Positions 39,689 to 50,543 of a DNA stretch of 64,000 bases are shown here, piece by piece; position 1 is the stretch's first letter; every line of letters starts with the position of its first letter. The stretch is from NCBI RefSeq assembly GCF_021271205.1, contig NZ_JAIWKS010000005.1, positions 1 through 64,000 on the forward strand. The letters run 5' to 3'. Source of the stretch: Pseudomonas uvaldensis (GTDB lineage: Bacteria > Pseudomonadota > Gammaproteobacteria > Pseudomonadales > Pseudomonadaceae). A program made the translations under genes and the position numbers. The notes beneath the pieces were generated by a model. It searched no databases, was not told the DNA's origin, and saw nothing but the letters and a program-made list of their open reading frames with translations.

Positions 39689-40563
39689 TGGCCACCTATG
39701 CGGTCGGTGATCTCCAGGGCTGCCTCGCCCCGCTCAAATGCTTGCTGGAGCGAGTCGCCTTCGACCCGCAGAAGGACACGCTTTGGCTGGTTGGCGATCT
39801 GGTCAACCGTGGCCCGGAGTCTCTGGAAACCCTGCGCTTTCTGTATGGCATCCGTGATTCGCTGGTGTGCGTGCTGGGCAACCATGACCTGCACCTGCTG
39901 GCCGCCTGGCAGAACATCGAGCGTTTGAAAAAATCCGACACTTTGAGGGAAATACTCGACGCCCCCGACTGCGTCGACCTGCTGGAATGGTTACGCCAAC
40001 AGAAACTCATGCACTACGACGAGCACCGCAACCTGGCGCTGGTTCACGCAGGTCTTCCACCCCAGTGGTCCTTGCGCAAAGCGCTCAAGTGCGCCGGCGA
40101 AGTCGAGCAGGCCTTGCGCGACGACAACCTTTTCGCTCCCTACCTGGACGGCATGTACGGCAACGACCCGGCGAAGTGGAACAACGACCTCACCGGCGTC
40201 GCCCGTCTTCGAGTCATCACCAACTACTTCACCCGCATGCGCTTCTGCACCCGCGACGGCAAGCTCGACCTCAAGAGCAAGGAAGGCATCGAGACCGCGC
40301 CGCCCGGCTACGCCCCCTGGTTCAAACACCCGGAGCGCAAGACCCGTAACGTGAAAATCATCTTCGGTCACTGGGCGTCGCTGGAAGGTCAGTGCGACGA
40401 ACCCGGGGTCTTTGCCCTCGACACCGGCTGCGTATGGGGAAGTGCCATGACCCTGATGAACGTCGACACCGGCGAGCGACTGCGTTGCGATTGCGATGAG
40501 CAGGGCCGCCCCAAATCCCATCCCCCGACCACTAAATCAGCACCGGCCGGCACCGTCGTCTGA
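39688..40563 (+). CDS. apaH: Bis(5'-nucleosyl)-tetraphosphatase (symmetrical)
   Basis: Metallophosphatase of 291 residues that hydrolyses Ap4A to two ADP and removes Np4 caps from RNA. Motifs seen are [10 protein letters not shown] (GDxxG, with Gln), [12 protein letters not shown] (GDxVxRG), [10 protein letters not shown] (GNHD) and [10 protein letters not shown]. The C-terminal 25 residues are a polar tail. Confidence 0.97.
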   Translation: MATYAVGDLQGCLAPLKCLLERVAFDPQKDTLWLVGDLVNRGPESLETLRFLYGIRDSLVCVLGNHDLHLLAAWQNIERLKKSDTLREILDAPDCVDLLEWLRQQKLMHYDEHRNLALVHAGLPPQWSLRKALKCAGEVEQALRDDNLFAPYLDGMYGNDPAKWNNDLTGVARLRVITNYFTRMRFCTRDGKLDLKSKEGIETAPPGYAPWFKHPERKTRNVKIIFGHWASLEGQCDEPGVFALDTGCVWGSAMTLMNVDTGERLRCDCDEQGRPKSHPPTTKSAPAGTVV

Positions 40564-40594
40564 GCGGCGCGTAGTTCAGGCCACAGGAGTCCCC

Positions 40595-40924
40595 ATGAGC
40601 GAATTCAAACGCATCCCCCCGGAAAAGGCCCAGGCCCTGCGCGAGCAAGGTGCTGTCGTCGTCGATGTCCGTGACCCCGCCACGTTTGCCGCCTCGCATA
40701 TCAGCGGCTCCAGACACCTGGATAACCACTCCCTGCACGATTTCATCACCCGCGCCGATCTCGACGCTCCCGTGGTTGTCGTTTGCTACCACGGGAACTC
40801 CAGCCAGAACGCAGCTGCGCACCTGGTCGGCCAGGGCTTTACCAACGTCTACAGCCTGGACGGCGGTTTTGAACTTTGGCGTACGACGTATCCGTCAGAA
40901 ACAGCGCAAGGCTCCAACGAATAA
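40595..40924 (+). CDS. glpE: Thiosulfate sulfurtransferase GlpE
   Basis: Single-domain rhodanese of 109 residues with the active loop VCYHGNSSQ and catalytic C64. It transfers sulfur from thiosulfate to cyanide or thioredoxin. The start MSEFKRI follows a GGAG site; the frame extends 33 codons back into apaH. A hairpin follows the stop. Confidence 0.95.
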   Translation: MSEFKRIPPEKAQALREQGAVVVDVRDPATFAASHISGSRHLDNHSLHDFITRADLDAPVVVVCYHGNSSQNAAAHLVGQGFTNVYSLDGGFELWRTTYPSETAQGSNE

Positions 40925-40935
40925 TTTTTTATGCC

Positions 40936-40967
40936 GCTCAAAACCCGCGTAATCCGCGGGCTTGAGC
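40936..40967. terminator. Stem-loop after glpE
   Basis: GCTCAA and CCCGCG pair with CGCGGG and TTGAGC around a TAATC loop, with a small internal bulge. A T-run lies on its left side, which fits termination of transcripts coming from the right. On the plus strand it may still end the apaGH-glpE message. Confidence 0.6.
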
Positions 40968-41224
40968 GATGGCAGACGAACGGTCTGCCATAACTTATTA
41001 CGCATTCCACCTGTGCCTCTCCGATTCCGAACTATTCTTAGCCTCAGGCCATCCAAAACAGGGGAGAGCCGGTACACCGGCGCGCGGATCATCGGGAGTC
41101 AGCTTTCAAGAACCTGGATTCTTGGAAGCATTCTGGGGGGTAAACGGCAGCTGGGTTCCCAGCGGCTGGCCAGCATCGACTGATTGATCCGACACCGGCT
41201 CCACGTATCGAGCGAGGTGACGTC
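40968..41224 (+). other. Structured leader region upstream of prkA
   Basis: No convincing gene. It holds a perfect 7-bp hairpin GGCAGAC/GTCTGCC (40971-40989). A CTATTCT element (41032-41038) resembles an RpoS -10 box but has no clear -35. A further inverted repeat, CTTTCAAGAA/TTCTTGGAAG, is at 41104-41128. A frame of about 72 codons at 40969-41187 has no recognisable similarity and is not called. RpoS control is known for the E. coli homologues of the downstream genes, so the promoter is expected here. Confidence 0.4.
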
Positions 41225-43147
41225 ATGAGTATTTTTAGCCACTTCCAGCAACGTTTCGAGTCCACGCGGCAGGAGGAGTACTCGCTGCAGGAATACCTCG
41301 AACTCTGCAAGCAGGATCGCAGCGCCTACGCATCGGCTGCGGAACGTCTGTTGCTGGCCATCGGAGAACCGGAACTGCTGGACACCTCGACCAACTCGAG
41401 GCTCTCGCGGATCTTTTCCAACAAGGTGATCCGCCGCTATCCGGCCTTTGAAGACTTCCACGGGATGGAAGAATGCATCGACCAGATCGTGTCGTATTTC
41501 CGCCACGCCGCCCAAGGCCTGGAGGAGAAGAAACAGATTCTCTATCTGCTCGGCCCGGTAGGTGGCGGTAAGTCGTCCCTGGCCGAGAAGCTCAAGCAAT
41601 TGATCGAGAAGGTGCCCTTCTATGCCATCAAGGGCTCGCCGGTTTTCGAATCGCCCCTGGGGCTGTTCAATGCCACCGAGGACGGTGCGATTCTTGAAGA
41701 AGACTTTGGCATACCGCGGCGTTACCTCAACACCATCATGTCGCCATGGGCCACCAAGCGCCTGGCCGAGTTCGGCGGCGACATCAGCCAGTTCCGCGTG
41801 GTCAAGCTCTACCCGTCGATCCTCAACCAGATCGGGGTAGCCAAGACCGAACCCGGGGACGAAAACAACCAGGATATTTCGGCACTGGTGGGCAAGGTCG
41901 ATATCCGCAAGCTGGAAGAATTCCCGCAGAACGACGCCGACGCCTACAGCTACTCGGGGGCATTGTGCCGGGCCAACCAGGGCCTGATGGAATTCGTCGA
42001 GATGTTCAAGGCACCGATCAAGGTACTGCACCCCTTGCTGACCGCCACTCAGGAAGGCAACTACAACAGCACCGAGGGCCTGGGGGCGATTCCGTTCAGC
42101 GGTATCCTGCTGGCCCACTCCAACGAGTCGGAATGGCATACCTTCCGCAACAACAAGAACAACGAAGCGTTCATCGACCGGATCTACATCGTCAAGGTGC
42201 CATACTGCCTGCGGGTCACAGACGAGGTGAAGATCTACGACAAACTGCTGTTCAACAGCTCCCTGTCCAAGGCCCACTGCGCTCCGGACACACTGAAAAT
42301 GCTGGCCCAGTTCACCGTGCTGTCACGCCTCAAGGAACCGGAGAACTCCAACATCTATTCCAAGATGCGCGTGTACGATGGCGAGAACCTCAAGGACACC
42401 GATCCGAAGGCCAAGTCGATCCAGGAATACCGCGACAATGCGGGTGTCGACGAAGGGATGAACGGACTGTCTACACGTTTCGCGTTCAAGATCCTGTCCA
42501 AGGTCTTCAACTTCGATCCCCACGAGATAGCGGCCAACCCGGTCCACCTCCTGTACGTACTGGAACAGCAGATCGAGCAGGAACAATTCCAGGCGGAAAC
42601 CCGCGAACGCTATCTGCGCTTCCTCAAGGAATACCTCGCGCCACGTTATATCGAGTTCATCGGCAAGGAAATCCAGACCGCGTACCTGGAGTCCTACAGC
42701 GAATACGGCCAGAACATCTTCGACCGCTACGTGCTGTACGCAGACTTCTGGATTCAGGACCAGGAATATCGCGATCCGGAAACCGGAGAAATTCTCAATC
42801 GCGTAGCGCTTAACGAAGAGCTGGAAAAAATCGAAAAACCGGCTGGCATCAGCAATCCGAAGGACTTCCGCAACGAAATCGTCAACTTCGTATTGCGTGC
42901 CCGCGCCAACAACAACGGCAAGAACCCAACCTGGCTCAGCTATGAAAAGCTGCGGGTGGTCATCGAGAAGAAAATGTTCTCCAACACTGAGGATCTGCTG
43001 CCGGTCATCAGCTTCAACGCCAAGGCCAGCAAGGAGGATCAGCAAAAACACAACGACTTCGTTACACGCATGGTCGAACGTGGCTACACCGACAAACAGG
43101 TACGGCTGCTCTCCGAGTGGTACCTGCGGGTCCGGAAATCGCAGTGA
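41225..43147 (+). CDS. prkA: PrkA (YeaG) family serine protein kinase
   Basis: Protein of 640 residues with an AAA-type N-terminal domain (Walker A GPVGGGKSSL near 111-120) and a C-terminal kinase-like PrkA domain. E. coli YeaG is induced by starvation and RpoS. It is the first gene of a conserved trio with yeaH and spoVR; the same trio is found in P. aeruginosa. A 300-base leader with hairpins precedes it, and a 117-base gap with a dispersed repeat separates it from yeaH. The targets of the kinase are not known from sequence. Confidence 0.95.
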   Translation: MSIFSHFQQRFESTRQEEYSLQEYLELCKQDRSAYASAAERLLLAIGEPELLDTSTNSRLSRIFSNKVIRRYPAFEDFHGMEECIDQIVSYFRHAAQGLEEKKQILYLLGPVGGGKSSLAEKLKQLIEKVPFYAIKGSPVFESPLGLFNATEDGAILEEDFGIPRRYLNTIMSPWATKRLAEFGGDISQFRVVKLYPSILNQIGVAKTEPGDENNQDISALVGKVDIRKLEEFPQNDADAYSYSGALCRANQGLMEFVEMFKAPIKVLHPLLTATQEGNYNSTEGLGAIPFSGILLAHSNESEWHTFRNNKNNEAFIDRIYIVKVPYCLRVTDEVKIYDKLLFNSSLSKAHCAPDTLKMLAQFTVLSRLKEPENSNIYSKMRVYDGENLKDTDPKAKSIQEYRDNAGVDEGMNGLSTRFAFKILSKVFNFDPHEIAANPVHLLYVLEQQIEQEQFQAETRERYLRFLKEYLAPRYIEFIGKEIQTAYLESYSEYGQNIFDRYVLYADFWIQDQEYRDPETGEILNRVALNEELEKIEKPAGISNPKDFRNEIVNFVLRARANNNGKNPTWLSYEKLRVVIEKKMFSNTEDLLPVISFNAKASKEDQQKHNDFVTRMVERGYTDKQVRLLSEWYLRVRKSQ

Positions 43148-43150
43148 GGC

Positions 43151-43237
43151 AGCTGCAAGCTATAAGCCGCAGGCCGCAAGAGAAAGGCGAATACCCTCAG
43201 TAGTCCGGGTAACGGCTTCTACTTGCTGCTTGCAGCT
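43151..43237. repeat. AGCTGCAAGC inverted repeat between prkA and yeaH
   Basis: AGCTGCAAGC (43151-43160) and its perfect inverse GCTTGCAGCT (43228-43237) bracket the gap. Further degenerate copies (GCCGCAGGCCGCAAG) lie between them. The same 10-mer pair is found at 4569-4598. It may form a long stem inside the operon message. Confidence 0.6.
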
Positions 43238-43264
43238 CACAACTTGAAGCTACCCGGAGGGCCT

Positions 43265-44536
43265 ATGAGCTATGTGATCGACCGACGCCTTAATGGCAAG
43301 AACAAGAGCACGGTGAACCGCCAGCGGTTTCTGCGGCGTTATCGTGACCATATCAAGAAGGCCGTTGAAGAGGCGGTCAGTCGCCGTTCCATTACCGATA
43401 TGGAGCATGGCGAACAGATCAGCATCCCTGGCCGCGACATCGATGAGCCAGTGCTTCACCATGGCCGCGGTGGCAAACAGACCGTCGTGCATCCCGGCAA
43501 CAAGGAATTCACCAGCGGCGAGCACATTCCCCGTCCACCGGGCGGAGGCGGCGGCAGAGGCCCCGGCAAGGCCGGTAATTCCGGCGAAGGCATGGACGAA
43601 TTCGTGTTCCAGATCACCCAGGAGGAATTCCTGGAATTCATGTTCGAGGATCTGGAGTTGCCGAACCTGGTCAAACGCAACCTGACCGGTACCGATACCT
43701 TCAAGACTGTACGCGCCGGTATCAGCAACGAAGGTAATCCGTCACGCATCAACATCATCCGCACCCTCCGCTCGGCCCATGCCCGGCGCATCGCCCTGTC
43801 TGGCAGCAGCCGGGCGAAACTGCGGGAAGTCAAAGAGGAACTGGCCCGTCTGAAACAGGAAGAGCCTGACAATTTTGGCGATATTCAGGACCTGGAAGCC
43901 GAGATAGAGAAACTCAGCGCCCGGATTCATCGGGTGCCGTTCCTGGACACCTTCGACCTCAAGTACAACCTGCTGGTCAAGCAGCCCAACCCAAGCTCCA
44001 AAGCCGTCATGTTCTGCCTGATGGACGTGTCCGGCTCCATGACCCAGGCAACCAAGGACATCGCCAAGCGGTTCTTCATCTTGCTGTACCTGTTTCTCAA
44101 GCGGAACTACGACAAGATCGACGTGGTGTTCATTCGCCACCACACCAGTGCCCGTGAAGTGGATGAGGAAGAGTTCTTCTATTCCAGGGAAACCGGCGGC
44201 ACCATCGTTTCCAGCGCCTTGAAATTGATGCAGGAAATCATGGCCGAACGCTACCCCGCCAATGAATGGAACATCTACGCAGCCCAGGCATCCGATGGTG
44301 ACAACTGGAACGACGACTCGCCGATCTGTCGCGACATCCTGATCAACCAGATCATGCCGTTCGTCCAGTACTACACCTATGTGGAAATCACACCGCGGGA
44401 ACATCAGGCCCTGTGGTATGAATACGAACGCATTGCCGAAGCCTTCTCCGATACGTTCGCTCAACAGCAACTGGTCTCGGCCGGGGATATCTATCCGGTC
44501 TTCCGTGAACTCTTCCAGCGCAGGTTAGTGACATGA
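43265..44536 (+). CDS. yeaH: YeaH/YhbH family protein (DUF444)
   Basis: Protein of 423 residues. The N-terminus is basic ([20 protein letters not shown]), followed by a glycine-rich linker ([14 protein letters not shown] near 95). The C-terminal domain is von Willebrand A-like with the MIDAS-type motif [13 protein letters not shown] (near 257). It has no enzymatic residues of its own; such proteins often act with AAA partners, and prkA next door is one. ATG at 43265 has a CCCGGAGGG site. Its stop overlaps the spoVR start by 4 bases. Confidence 0.94.
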   Translation: MSYVIDRRLNGKNKSTVNRQRFLRRYRDHIKKAVEEAVSRRSITDMEHGEQISIPGRDIDEPVLHHGRGGKQTVVHPGNKEFTSGEHIPRPPGGGGGRGPGKAGNSGEGMDEFVFQITQEEFLEFMFEDLELPNLVKRNLTGTDTFKTVRAGISNEGNPSRINIIRTLRSAHARRIALSGSSRAKLREVKEELARLKQEEPDNFGDIQDLEAEIEKLSARIHRVPFLDTFDLKYNLLVKQPNPSSKAVMFCLMDVSGSMTQATKDIAKRFFILLYLFLKRNYDKIDVVFIRHHTSAREVDEEEFFYSRETGGTIVSSALKLMQEIMAERYPANEWNIYAAQASDGDNWNDDSPICRDILINQIMPFVQYYTYVEITPREHQALWYEYERIAEAFSDTFAQQQLVSAGDIYPVFRELFQRRLVT

Positions 44537-46098
44537 CCGCCAAAAAAGAGCAGAAGCGCCAGCCTATTTCCACCGGCTCCGAATGGACGTTCGAGCTGAT
44601 CCAGGCCTACGACCGTGAAATCAGCCGTATCGCGGACCGTTATGCCCTCGACACCTATCCCAACCAGATCGAGGTAATCACCGCCGAACAGATGATGGAC
44701 GCCTATGCGTCGGTCGGCATGCCACTGGGTTACCACCACTGGTCCTACGGCAAGCACTTCCTCAGCACCGAAAAATCCTACACACGTGGCCAGATGGGGC
44801 TGGCCTATGAAATCGTGATCAACTCCGACCCTTGCATCGCTTACCTGATGGAAGAAAACACTATCTGCATGCAGGCGCTCGTGGTCGCGCATGCCTGCTA
44901 TGGCCACAACAGCTTCTTCAAGGGCAACTACCTGTTCCGCACCTGGACCGATGCCAGCTCGATCATCGATTATCTGGTGTTCGCCAAGCAGTACATCATG
45001 CAATGCGAGGAGCGCCACGGCATCGACGCGGTGGAGGACCTGCTGGACTCCTGCCATGCGCTGATGAACTACGGGGTCGACCGCTACAAAAGGCCCTACC
45101 CGATCTCCGCCGAAGAAGAGCGCCGGCGTCAGAAGGATCGTGAAGAGCATCTGCAAAAGCAGATCAACGATCTGTGGCGGACCATTCCCAAGGGCGCCGA
45201 CAAGTACAGCGAGAAGGACAATGCGCGCTTTCCCGCCGAACCCCAGGAAAACATCCTTTATTTCATCGAAAAACACGCTCCGCTGCTGGAACCGTGGCAG
45301 CGGGAAATCGTGCGTATCGTGCGCAAGATCGCCCAATACTTCTATCCACAACGCCAGACCCAGGTGATGAACGAGGGATGGGCCACGTTCTGGCACTACA
45401 CGCTGATGAACGACCTGTATGACGAAGGCCTGGTCACCGATGGCTTCATGATGGAGTTCCTGACATCCCACACGAGCGTGGTATTCCAGCCCGGCTTCGA
45501 TAGCCCTTATTACAGTGGCATCAACCCTTACGCGCTGGGCTTTGCCATGTACCGCGACATTCGGCGCATGTGTGAGAACCCCACCGAGGAAGACCGCCGG
45601 TGGTTCCCCGAAATCGCTGGCTCGGACTGGTTATCCACGATCAAATTCGCCATGAGCAGCTTCAAGGACGAGAGCTTCATCCTGCAGTACCTCTCGCCCA
45701 AGGTGATCCGGGACTTGAAGTTGTTCAGCATTCTTGACGATGACCAAAAAGATGACCTGCTGGTGCCCGCCATTCACGACGAAAGCGGCTACCGCATCAT
45801 TCGCGAGACCCTCGCTGCGCAATACAACCTGGGCAATCGCGAGCCCAACGTACAGATCTACAGCATCGATCGCCGTGGGGATCGCTCGCTGACCCTGCGA
45901 CACCAGGCACATAACCGTAAACCACTGGGCGACTCCACCGATGAGGTGCTCAAGCATCTGCACCGTCTGTGGGGCTTCGACATCCATCTGGAAACCCTAC
46001 AAGGCGACCAGGTGATGAAAACCCACCATGTGCCCCCCAGAGCCGAGCAAGCAGAAGGAGACTATGGCCGGCTGGACCTGGCTGTCATTCATCTTTGA
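44533..46098 (+). CDS. spoVR: SpoVR family protein (YcgB)
   Basis: Protein of 521 residues. The conserved core includes [49 protein letters not shown] and [14 protein letters not shown], which are rich in His and Glu that could bind metal. In Bacillus SpoVR affects spore cortex; in non-sporulating bacteria its role is unknown. The 4-base overlap with yeaH shows it is the third gene of the prkA operon. Confidence 0.95.
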   Translation: MTAKKEQKRQPISTGSEWTFELIQAYDREISRIADRYALDTYPNQIEVITAEQMMDAYASVGMPLGYHHWSYGKHFLSTEKSYTRGQMGLAYEIVINSDPCIAYLMEENTICMQALVVAHACYGHNSFFKGNYLFRTWTDASSIIDYLVFAKQYIMQCEERHGIDAVEDLLDSCHALMNYGVDRYKRPYPISAEEERRRQKDREEHLQKQINDLWRTIPKGADKYSEKDNARFPAEPQENILYFIEKHAPLLEPWQREIVRIVRKIAQYFYPQRQTQVMNEGWATFWHYTLMNDLYDEGLVTDGFMMEFLTSHTSVVFQPGFDSPYYSGINPYALGFAMYRDIRRMCENPTEEDRRWFPEIAGSDWLSTIKFAMSSFKDESFILQYLSPKVIRDLKLFSILDDDQKDDLLVPAIHDESGYRIIRETLAAQYNLGNREPNVQIYSIDRRGDRSLTLRHQAHNRKPLGDSTDEVLKHLHRLWGFDIHLETLQGDQVMKTHHVPPRAEQAEGDYGRLDLAVIHL

Positions 46099-46161
46099 TT
46101 TCGCTTTCGCCTCCGAAGGTCCGGCGCAAAGGTTATCCTGTCGGATCAACGGAGGTTTTTT

Positions 46162-47388
46162 ATGCAGATTTACAAAGTCGGCGGTGCCGTTCGTGATCGC
46201 CTGCTGGGCATTCCCGTCACCGATATCGACCGGGTTGTGGTGGGCGCTACCGCCGAGGAAATGCTTGCCAAGGGGTTTCGTCCCGTAGGCGCAGACTTTC
46301 CTGTGTTTCTTTCCCCGGACACAGGGGAGGAATACGCCCTCGCCCGCACCGAACGCAAAAGCGGTCGGGGTTATGGTGGTTTCGTGTTTCATGCCAGCCC
46401 TGAAGTAACGCTTGAAGAAGATCTGGTTCGCAGGGACTTGACCATCAACGCGATGGCCGAAGATGACGAAGGCAATCTCACTGATCCATACCATGGCCAG
46501 CGCGATCTCGAAGCACGACTTTTGCGCCACGTTTCCCCGGCATTCGCCGAAGATCCTCTCCGAGTCCTGCGGGTTGCACGCTTTGCCGCTCGCTATGCGC
46601 CGCTGGGCTTCAAGGTAGCCGATGAAACCCTTGAACTGATGCGTCAACTAAGTCATTCCGGCGAGCTGGAAGCCTTGACGGCCGAGCGCAGCTGGAAGGA
46701 AATCTCCCGCGCCCTGATGGAAAATCAACCACAGGTCTTCATCCAGGTCTTGCGCGACTGTTCGGCCCTCGAGGTCCTGATGCCTGAGGTCGACGCGCTG
46801 TTCGGTGTCCCCCAACCGGAAGCCCATCATCCGGAAATCGACACCGGAGTGCACACACTGAGCGTATTGGAACAAGCCGCCCTGTACCAGCAACCGCTGA
46901 CCGTCCGCTGGGCTTGCCTGCTCCATGACTTGGGAAAAGGCCTCACGCCCGAGCATGAGTGGCCGCGACATATCGCTCATGAACACAAGGGATTGAAACC
47001 TATCAAAGCGGTGAGCGAGCGCTTCAAGGTGCCTCGCGACTGCCAGGAACTGGCATTACTGGTCGGCCAATACCATACCCATTGTCATCGCGCACTTGAG
47101 CTGAAGGCCTCCACGCTGCTCGAACTGTTACAGAGTTTCGACGTGTACCGTCGTCCTCAGCGCTTCGAGGAATTCATTGCGGCATGCGAGATGGATGCGC
47201 GCGGACGCAAGGGGCTTGAACAACGAAGTTACCCACAGGCTGACTACTTGCGCGGCGCGGCAGCAACGGCTCGCGCAGTGGCGGTGCAGCCTTTGCTGGA
47301 GAAGGGTTTCAAGGGGCCGGAGCTGGGTGAGGCGATCAAACGCGAGCGGCTGAAGGCATTGAAAGCTTACAAGGGAGCCGCAAACTGA
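46162..47388 (+). CDS. cca: Multifunctional CCA-adding tRNA nucleotidyltransferase
   Basis: Enzyme of 408 residues that builds and repairs the CCA end of tRNAs. The N-terminal class II nucleotidyltransferase motif is [27 protein letters not shown]-terminal HD phosphohydrolase domain ([18 protein letters not shown], near 230-265) gives the multifunctional type. A GGAGG site precedes the start. A REP doublet separates it from the convergent folK. Confidence 0.96.
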   Translation: MQIYKVGGAVRDRLLGIPVTDIDRVVVGATAEEMLAKGFRPVGADFPVFLSPDTGEEYALARTERKSGRGYGGFVFHASPEVTLEEDLVRRDLTINAMAEDDEGNLTDPYHGQRDLEARLLRHVSPAFAEDPLRVLRVARFAARYAPLGFKVADETLELMRQLSHSGELEALTAERSWKEISRALMENQPQVFIQVLRDCSALEVLMPEVDALFGVPQPEAHHPEIDTGVHTLSVLEQAALYQQPLTVRWACLLHDLGKGLTPEHEWPRHIAHEHKGLKPIKAVSERFKVPRDCQELALLVGQYHTHCHRALELKASTLLELLQSFDVYRRPQRFEEFIAACEMDARGRKGLEQRSYPQADYLRGAAATARAVAVQPLLEKGFKGPELGEAIKRERLKALKAYKGAAN

Positions 47389-47432
47389 CGGAACGTTGTG
47401 TCAGTTGGCAGTTGTGGGTTGATGCACCACCG

Positions 47433-47526
47433 CCATCGCGAGCAGGCTCGCTCCCACAGGGTTTGCGGTGAATGAAGTCCTGAGATCTACCGCAGTCAAG
47501 GTGGGAGCGAGCCTGCTCGCGATGGC
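47433..47526. repeat. REP doublet (REPIN) between cca and folK
   Basis: CATCGCGAGCAGGCTCGCTCCCACAGG starts at 47434 and its inverse GTGGGAGCGAGCCTGCTCGCGATGG ends at 47525, about 40 bases apart. The right copy ends two bases before the folK stop. It lies between convergent genes and is the likely transcript end for both. Confidence 0.9.
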
Positions 47527-47527
47527 G

Positions 47528-48055
47528 TCAGCTGCTTCGCAGAAGATCCAGCGGGGTGAGCTGCTCACCGCGCCACTCAAAAGCTACCGGCGCCAGCACC
47601 TGATCGATTTGCGATTCATCCCACAAAGCGGCGAAGCTCTTACCGACGCCCGGGTGCACCCGATCCGGTGCAATCAACGATAAAGGCCACAAGACAAAGG
47701 CATTCTTGAGGATTTCTGCGCGAGGCAGGACCAGTCCGTCGAAATTGCCTACTTGCTCGCCATACAGCAGAACGTCGATGTCCAGCGGCAGACCCTTGCG
47801 GTCCGGTGCATAGCGACCATTGTCCGCCTCGATGAACTTCAGACGACGATCCAGCTCCATCAATGGCAAGTCCGTGTAGGCCGACACGACGAAGTTGAAG
47901 AACGGTCCGCTCTTGATGCCCACCGGCTGGCTTTCGAACACGGCCGAACAGCGGATGTCCACCAGGAAGCCGGCGAGAGCTTCAAGCCCGGCACGCAAAT
48001 GAGTTTCGCGCTCGATATTACTACCGAGCCCGAGAAAGACCTGTATCAGCGACAT
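47528..48055 (-). CDS. folK: 2-amino-4-hydroxy-6-hydroxymethyldihydropteridine pyrophosphokinase
   Basis: Folate-pathway enzyme of 175 residues that pyrophosphorylates the pterin. It has VFLGLGSNIERETHLRAGLE at the N-terminus, YAPDRKGLPLDIDVLLYGEQ with the metal-binding Asp pair, and VLPRAEILKNAFVLWPLSLIAPD. It overlaps the 3' end of folB by 10 bases, so folB-folK is one operon. Confidence 0.95.
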   Translation of the reverse strand: MSLIQVFLGLGSNIERETHLRAGLEALAGFLVDIRCSAVFESQPVGIKSGPFFNFVVSAYTDLPLMELDRRLKFIEADNGRYAPDRKGLPLDIDVLLYGEQVGNFDGLVLPRAEILKNAFVLWPLSLIAPDRVHPGVGKSFAALWDESQIDQVLAPVAFEWRGEQLTPLDLLRSS

Positions 48056-48399
48056 CCGCGCTCGATCTCCACGCCAACACCGCGGGCCGCCGGAACGGCG
48101 CCAGGCTTGGTCACCTTCAGCCGCAGCCAGGTAATCTTGAACTCGTCCATCAACTCCTGGGCCAGTCGTTCGGCAAATGTCTCGACCAATTGAAACCGGG
48201 CCTGCCCGGCAAATGCCTGGATACGCGACGATACGCTGGCATAATCGAGCGCAAGGTTGAGGTCGTCACCGGCGGCGGCCGGGCGGTTATCCCAGGCGAA
48301 ACTCAGATCAAGCCGCAGGCATTGTCGGATGTCTCGTTCCCAGTCGTAGGCACCGATTACCGTGTCGACTTCCAGGCCTTCGATAAACACTCTGTCCAA
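48046..48399 (-). CDS. folB: Dihydroneopterin aldolase
   Basis: Enzyme of 117 residues that cleaves dihydroneopterin in folate synthesis. Family blocks are [33 protein letters not shown] and [14 protein letters not shown]. The start is a TTG at 48399 with GGAG 8 bases upstream, giving the usual length and the usual first residues (M)DRVFIEG. Another TTG 8 codons earlier is possible. Divergent from plsY. Confidence 0.94.
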   Translation of the reverse strand: MDRVFIEGLEVDTVIGAYDWERDIRQCLRLDLSFAWDNRPAAAGDDLNLALDYASVSSRIQAFAGQARFQLVETFAERLAQELMDEFKITWLRLKVTKPGAVPAARGVGVEIERGCR

Positions 48400-48473
48400 G
48401 CACTCTTCTCCGCAGCACGACAAGGGCGCAATGCGCCGTTAGAATCAGGGCGTCCTCGCCCGGAATAGTTAGC

Positions 48474-49043
48474 ATGTTTTGGTTACTGGCGGTCCTCGCC
48501 TACCTGCTCGGCTCGCTGTCCTTCGCCATTTTGCTCAGCCGCCTGACGGGTCGTCCCGATCCGCGAACGAGTGGCTCAGGCAATGCCGGCGCTACCAACA
48601 TGCTGCGCCTGGCCGGACGCAAGCTTGCCGTCCTGACCCTGCTCGGTGACCTCTGCAAAGGCCTTGTACCGGTACTGATCGCCAACCTTGCAGGGCTTTC
48701 ATTGCAGCAACAGGCCTGGATCGGCGTCTGCGCTGTCATCGGTCATCTGTTTCCACTGTACTTTCGCTTTCGGGGCGGCAAAGGGGTCGCTACCGCCGCC
48801 GGGATGCTGCTGGGGCTCTATCCACCCGCCGCACTGCTGGCCGTCTCGGCCTGGCTACTGATGTTCTATCTGACCCGCACCAGCTCACTGGCCGCACTGA
48901 TCGCCACACCGCTGACCTTGCCCTTGCTGGCCTGGCAGGAACCGCAGGCTCTGCTGCCGATGACCGCGCTTGTCACGCTGATCGTCTGGCGTCACCGGGG
49001 CAATCTACGCGACCTGTTCGCCGGACGCGAACGGCATTTCTAG
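48474..49043 (+). CDS. plsY: Glycerol-3-phosphate acyltransferase PlsY
   Basis: Inner-membrane enzyme of 189 residues with about five helices. It transfers acyl from acyl-phosphate to glycerol-3-phosphate, the first step of phospholipid synthesis. Motifs are [36 protein letters not shown] and [16 protein letters not shown]. Its stop is 7 bases from the stop of the convergent tsaD. Confidence 0.96.
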   Translation: MFWLLAVLAYLLGSLSFAILLSRLTGRPDPRTSGSGNAGATNMLRLAGRKLAVLTLLGDLCKGLVPVLIANLAGLSLQQQAWIGVCAVIGHLFPLYFRFRGGKGVATAAGMLLGLYPPAALLAVSAWLLMFYLTRTSSLAALIATPLTLPLLAWQEPQALLPMTALVTLIVWRHRGNLRDLFAGRERHF

Positions 49044-49050
49044 ATACGTG

Positions 49051-50076
49051 TCACAGCGGCGACAGCTGCTCCATGGGCCAACGTGCCTGCACACTGATCG
49101 CCAGGCTCTCTTGCTGGCCGGCCATGAGCCGCTGACAGCCGGCATAGGCAATCATCGCGCCGTTGTCGGTGCAAAATTGCGGTCGGGCGTAATAAACGCC
49201 GCCCTTCATGTCACCGAGCATTTTCTCCAGGGACATTCGCAAAGCCTTGTTCGCACTCACCCCGCCAGCGATCACCAGGCGCTTGAGCCCGGCCTGCTTC
49301 AGGGCGCGCTTGCACTTGATGGTCAAAGTCTCCACCACGGCTTGCTGGAACGCCAGAGAGATGTCGCAACGGGCTTGCTCACTGTCGTCCCCGGCGACGA
49401 TGCATTGCTGCCAGGTATTCAGGGCGAAGGTTTTCAAGCCGCTGAAACTGAAGTCCAGGCCAGGCCGGTCGCACATTGGGCGCGGGAACACGAAGCGCCC
49501 CTCAACCCCTTGGGCCGCCAGCCGCGCAATTTCCGGTCCGCCCGGATAGTTGAGCCCCATCATTTTTGCGGTTTTGTCGAACGCTTCCCCGGCGGCGTCA
49601 TCAAGAGACTCCCCCAACAGCTCGTATCGGCCAATGCCATCGACCCGGACCAATTGCGTGTGCCCGCCGGAAACCAACAAAGCGACGAACGGAAATTCCG
49701 GCGGCTGCGACTCCAGCATAGGAGCAAGCAAATGGCCTTCCATGTGGTGCACACCCAACGCCGGAATACCCCAGGCAAAGGCCAGCGCCTGGGCACAGGA
49801 AGCCCCGACCAGCAAGGCGCCCACCAGGCCGGGGCCTGCGGTGTAGGCGATGGCATCGATCTCGGTCGGCACACAGCCGGCATCGGCCAGGACCTGGCGG
49901 ATCAAGGGCAGCATGCGCTTGACGTGATCGCGGGACGCCAACTCCGGCACCACACCGCCATAGGCGCGGTGCAGGTCGATCTGGCTGAACAACGCATCGG
50001 CCAACAGGCCGCGTTCGCTGTCGTAAAGCGCGACGCCGGTTTCGTCGCAGGACGTTTCTAATCCCAGTACTAGCAT
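49051..50076 (-). CDS. tsaD: tRNA N6-threonylcarbamoyladenosine transferase TsaD
   Basis: ASKHA-fold protein of 341 residues that forms t6A37 on ANN-decoding tRNAs with TsaB and Tsa[21 protein letters not shown] opens the protein. The metal-binding [10 protein letters not shown] lies near 110, followed by [17 protein letters not shown] at 50076 is chosen; the frame extends 13 codons further. It is divergent from rpsU, a widespread arrangement. Confidence 0.97.
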   Translation of the reverse strand: MLVLGLETSCDETGVALYDSERGLLADALFSQIDLHRAYGGVVPELASRDHVKRMLPLIRQVLADAGCVPTEIDAIAYTAGPGLVGALLVGASCAQALAFAWGIPALGVHHMEGHLLAPMLESQPPEFPFVALLVSGGHTQLVRVDGIGRYELLGESLDDAAGEAFDKTAKMMGLNYPGGPEIARLAAQGVEGRFVFPRPMCDRPGLDFSFSGLKTFALNTWQQCIVAGDDSEQARCDISLAFQQAVVETLTIKCKRALKQAGLKRLVIAGGVSANKALRMSLEKMLGDMKGGVYYARPQFCTDNGAMIAYAGCQRLMAGQQESLAISVQARWPMEQLSPL

Positions 50077-50162
50077 GGCTTGCGCCTTGTGGAGGCTGAA
50101 TTCGAAGGCGCGCATAATAGTCGCCGCGTTGTGCCCCGACCAGCGGTTTTCGATCAGAGGCT

Positions 50163-50191
50163 TTGCATTCCGAGCGTTGAGGGGTTAACAT
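50163..50191 (+). promoter_or_regulatory. Possible rpsU promoter
   Basis: TTGCAT (50163-50168) and TAACAT (50186-50191) are spaced 17 bases apart, about 85 bases upstream of rpsU. Both boxes are only partial matches to sigma-70 consensus. Confidence 0.35.
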
Positions 50192-50274
50192 CCGCAACCC
50201 TTAAAAACCGACGTCTTCAAGCGCTCTTTTGCCGCGAGGATGTTGACCCCGGTAATGAATGAAGGTAGCTCTGG

Positions 50275-50490
50275 ATGCCAGCCGTCAAAGTAAAAGAGAA
50301 CGAACCCTTCGACGTAGCTCTGCGTCGTTTCAAGCGCTCCTGCGAAAAAGCCGGTGTTCTGGCTGAAGTTCGTAGCCGCGAATTCTACGAGAAGCCGACT
50401 TCCGAGCGTAAGCGCAAGGCAGCAGCCGCTGTTAAGCGTCACGCCAAGAAAGTCCAGCGCGAACAGCGCCGCGCCGTACGTCTGTACTGA
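50275..50490 (+). CDS. rpsU: 30S ribosomal protein S21
   Basis: Basic ribosomal protein of 71 residues ([20 protein letters not shown] at the start; Arg/Lys-rich C-terminus). It helps start translation on the 30S subunit. First gene of the macromolecular synthesis operon rpsU-dnaG-rpoD known from E. coli. A hairpin follows that probably limits readthrough into dnaG. Confidence 0.98.
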
Positions 50491-50519
50491 TACACAGACG
50501 TTCGTAGCAAGCTTCTGCC

Positions 50520-50543
50520 AAGCCCGGCCCTCAAGCCGGGCTT
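50520..50543 (+). terminator. Attenuating stem-loop after rpsU
   Basis: AAGCCCGG (50520-50527) pairs with CCGGGCTT (50536-50543). The T-run is short, so partial termination is likely, as between rpsU and dnaG in E. coli, where S21 must be made far more than primase. Confidence 0.75.

Noticed and set aside
40969..41187. 72-codon frame in the prkA leader
   Set aside because: It spans hairpins, has no ribosome site and no recognisable protein pattern. Two overlapping frames are open there, which suggests chance.
46162..48055. REP copy beside folK as disruption of the folK end
   Set aside because: The FolK C-terminus is complete and the REP begins outside the stop codon; it is a normal intergenic position.
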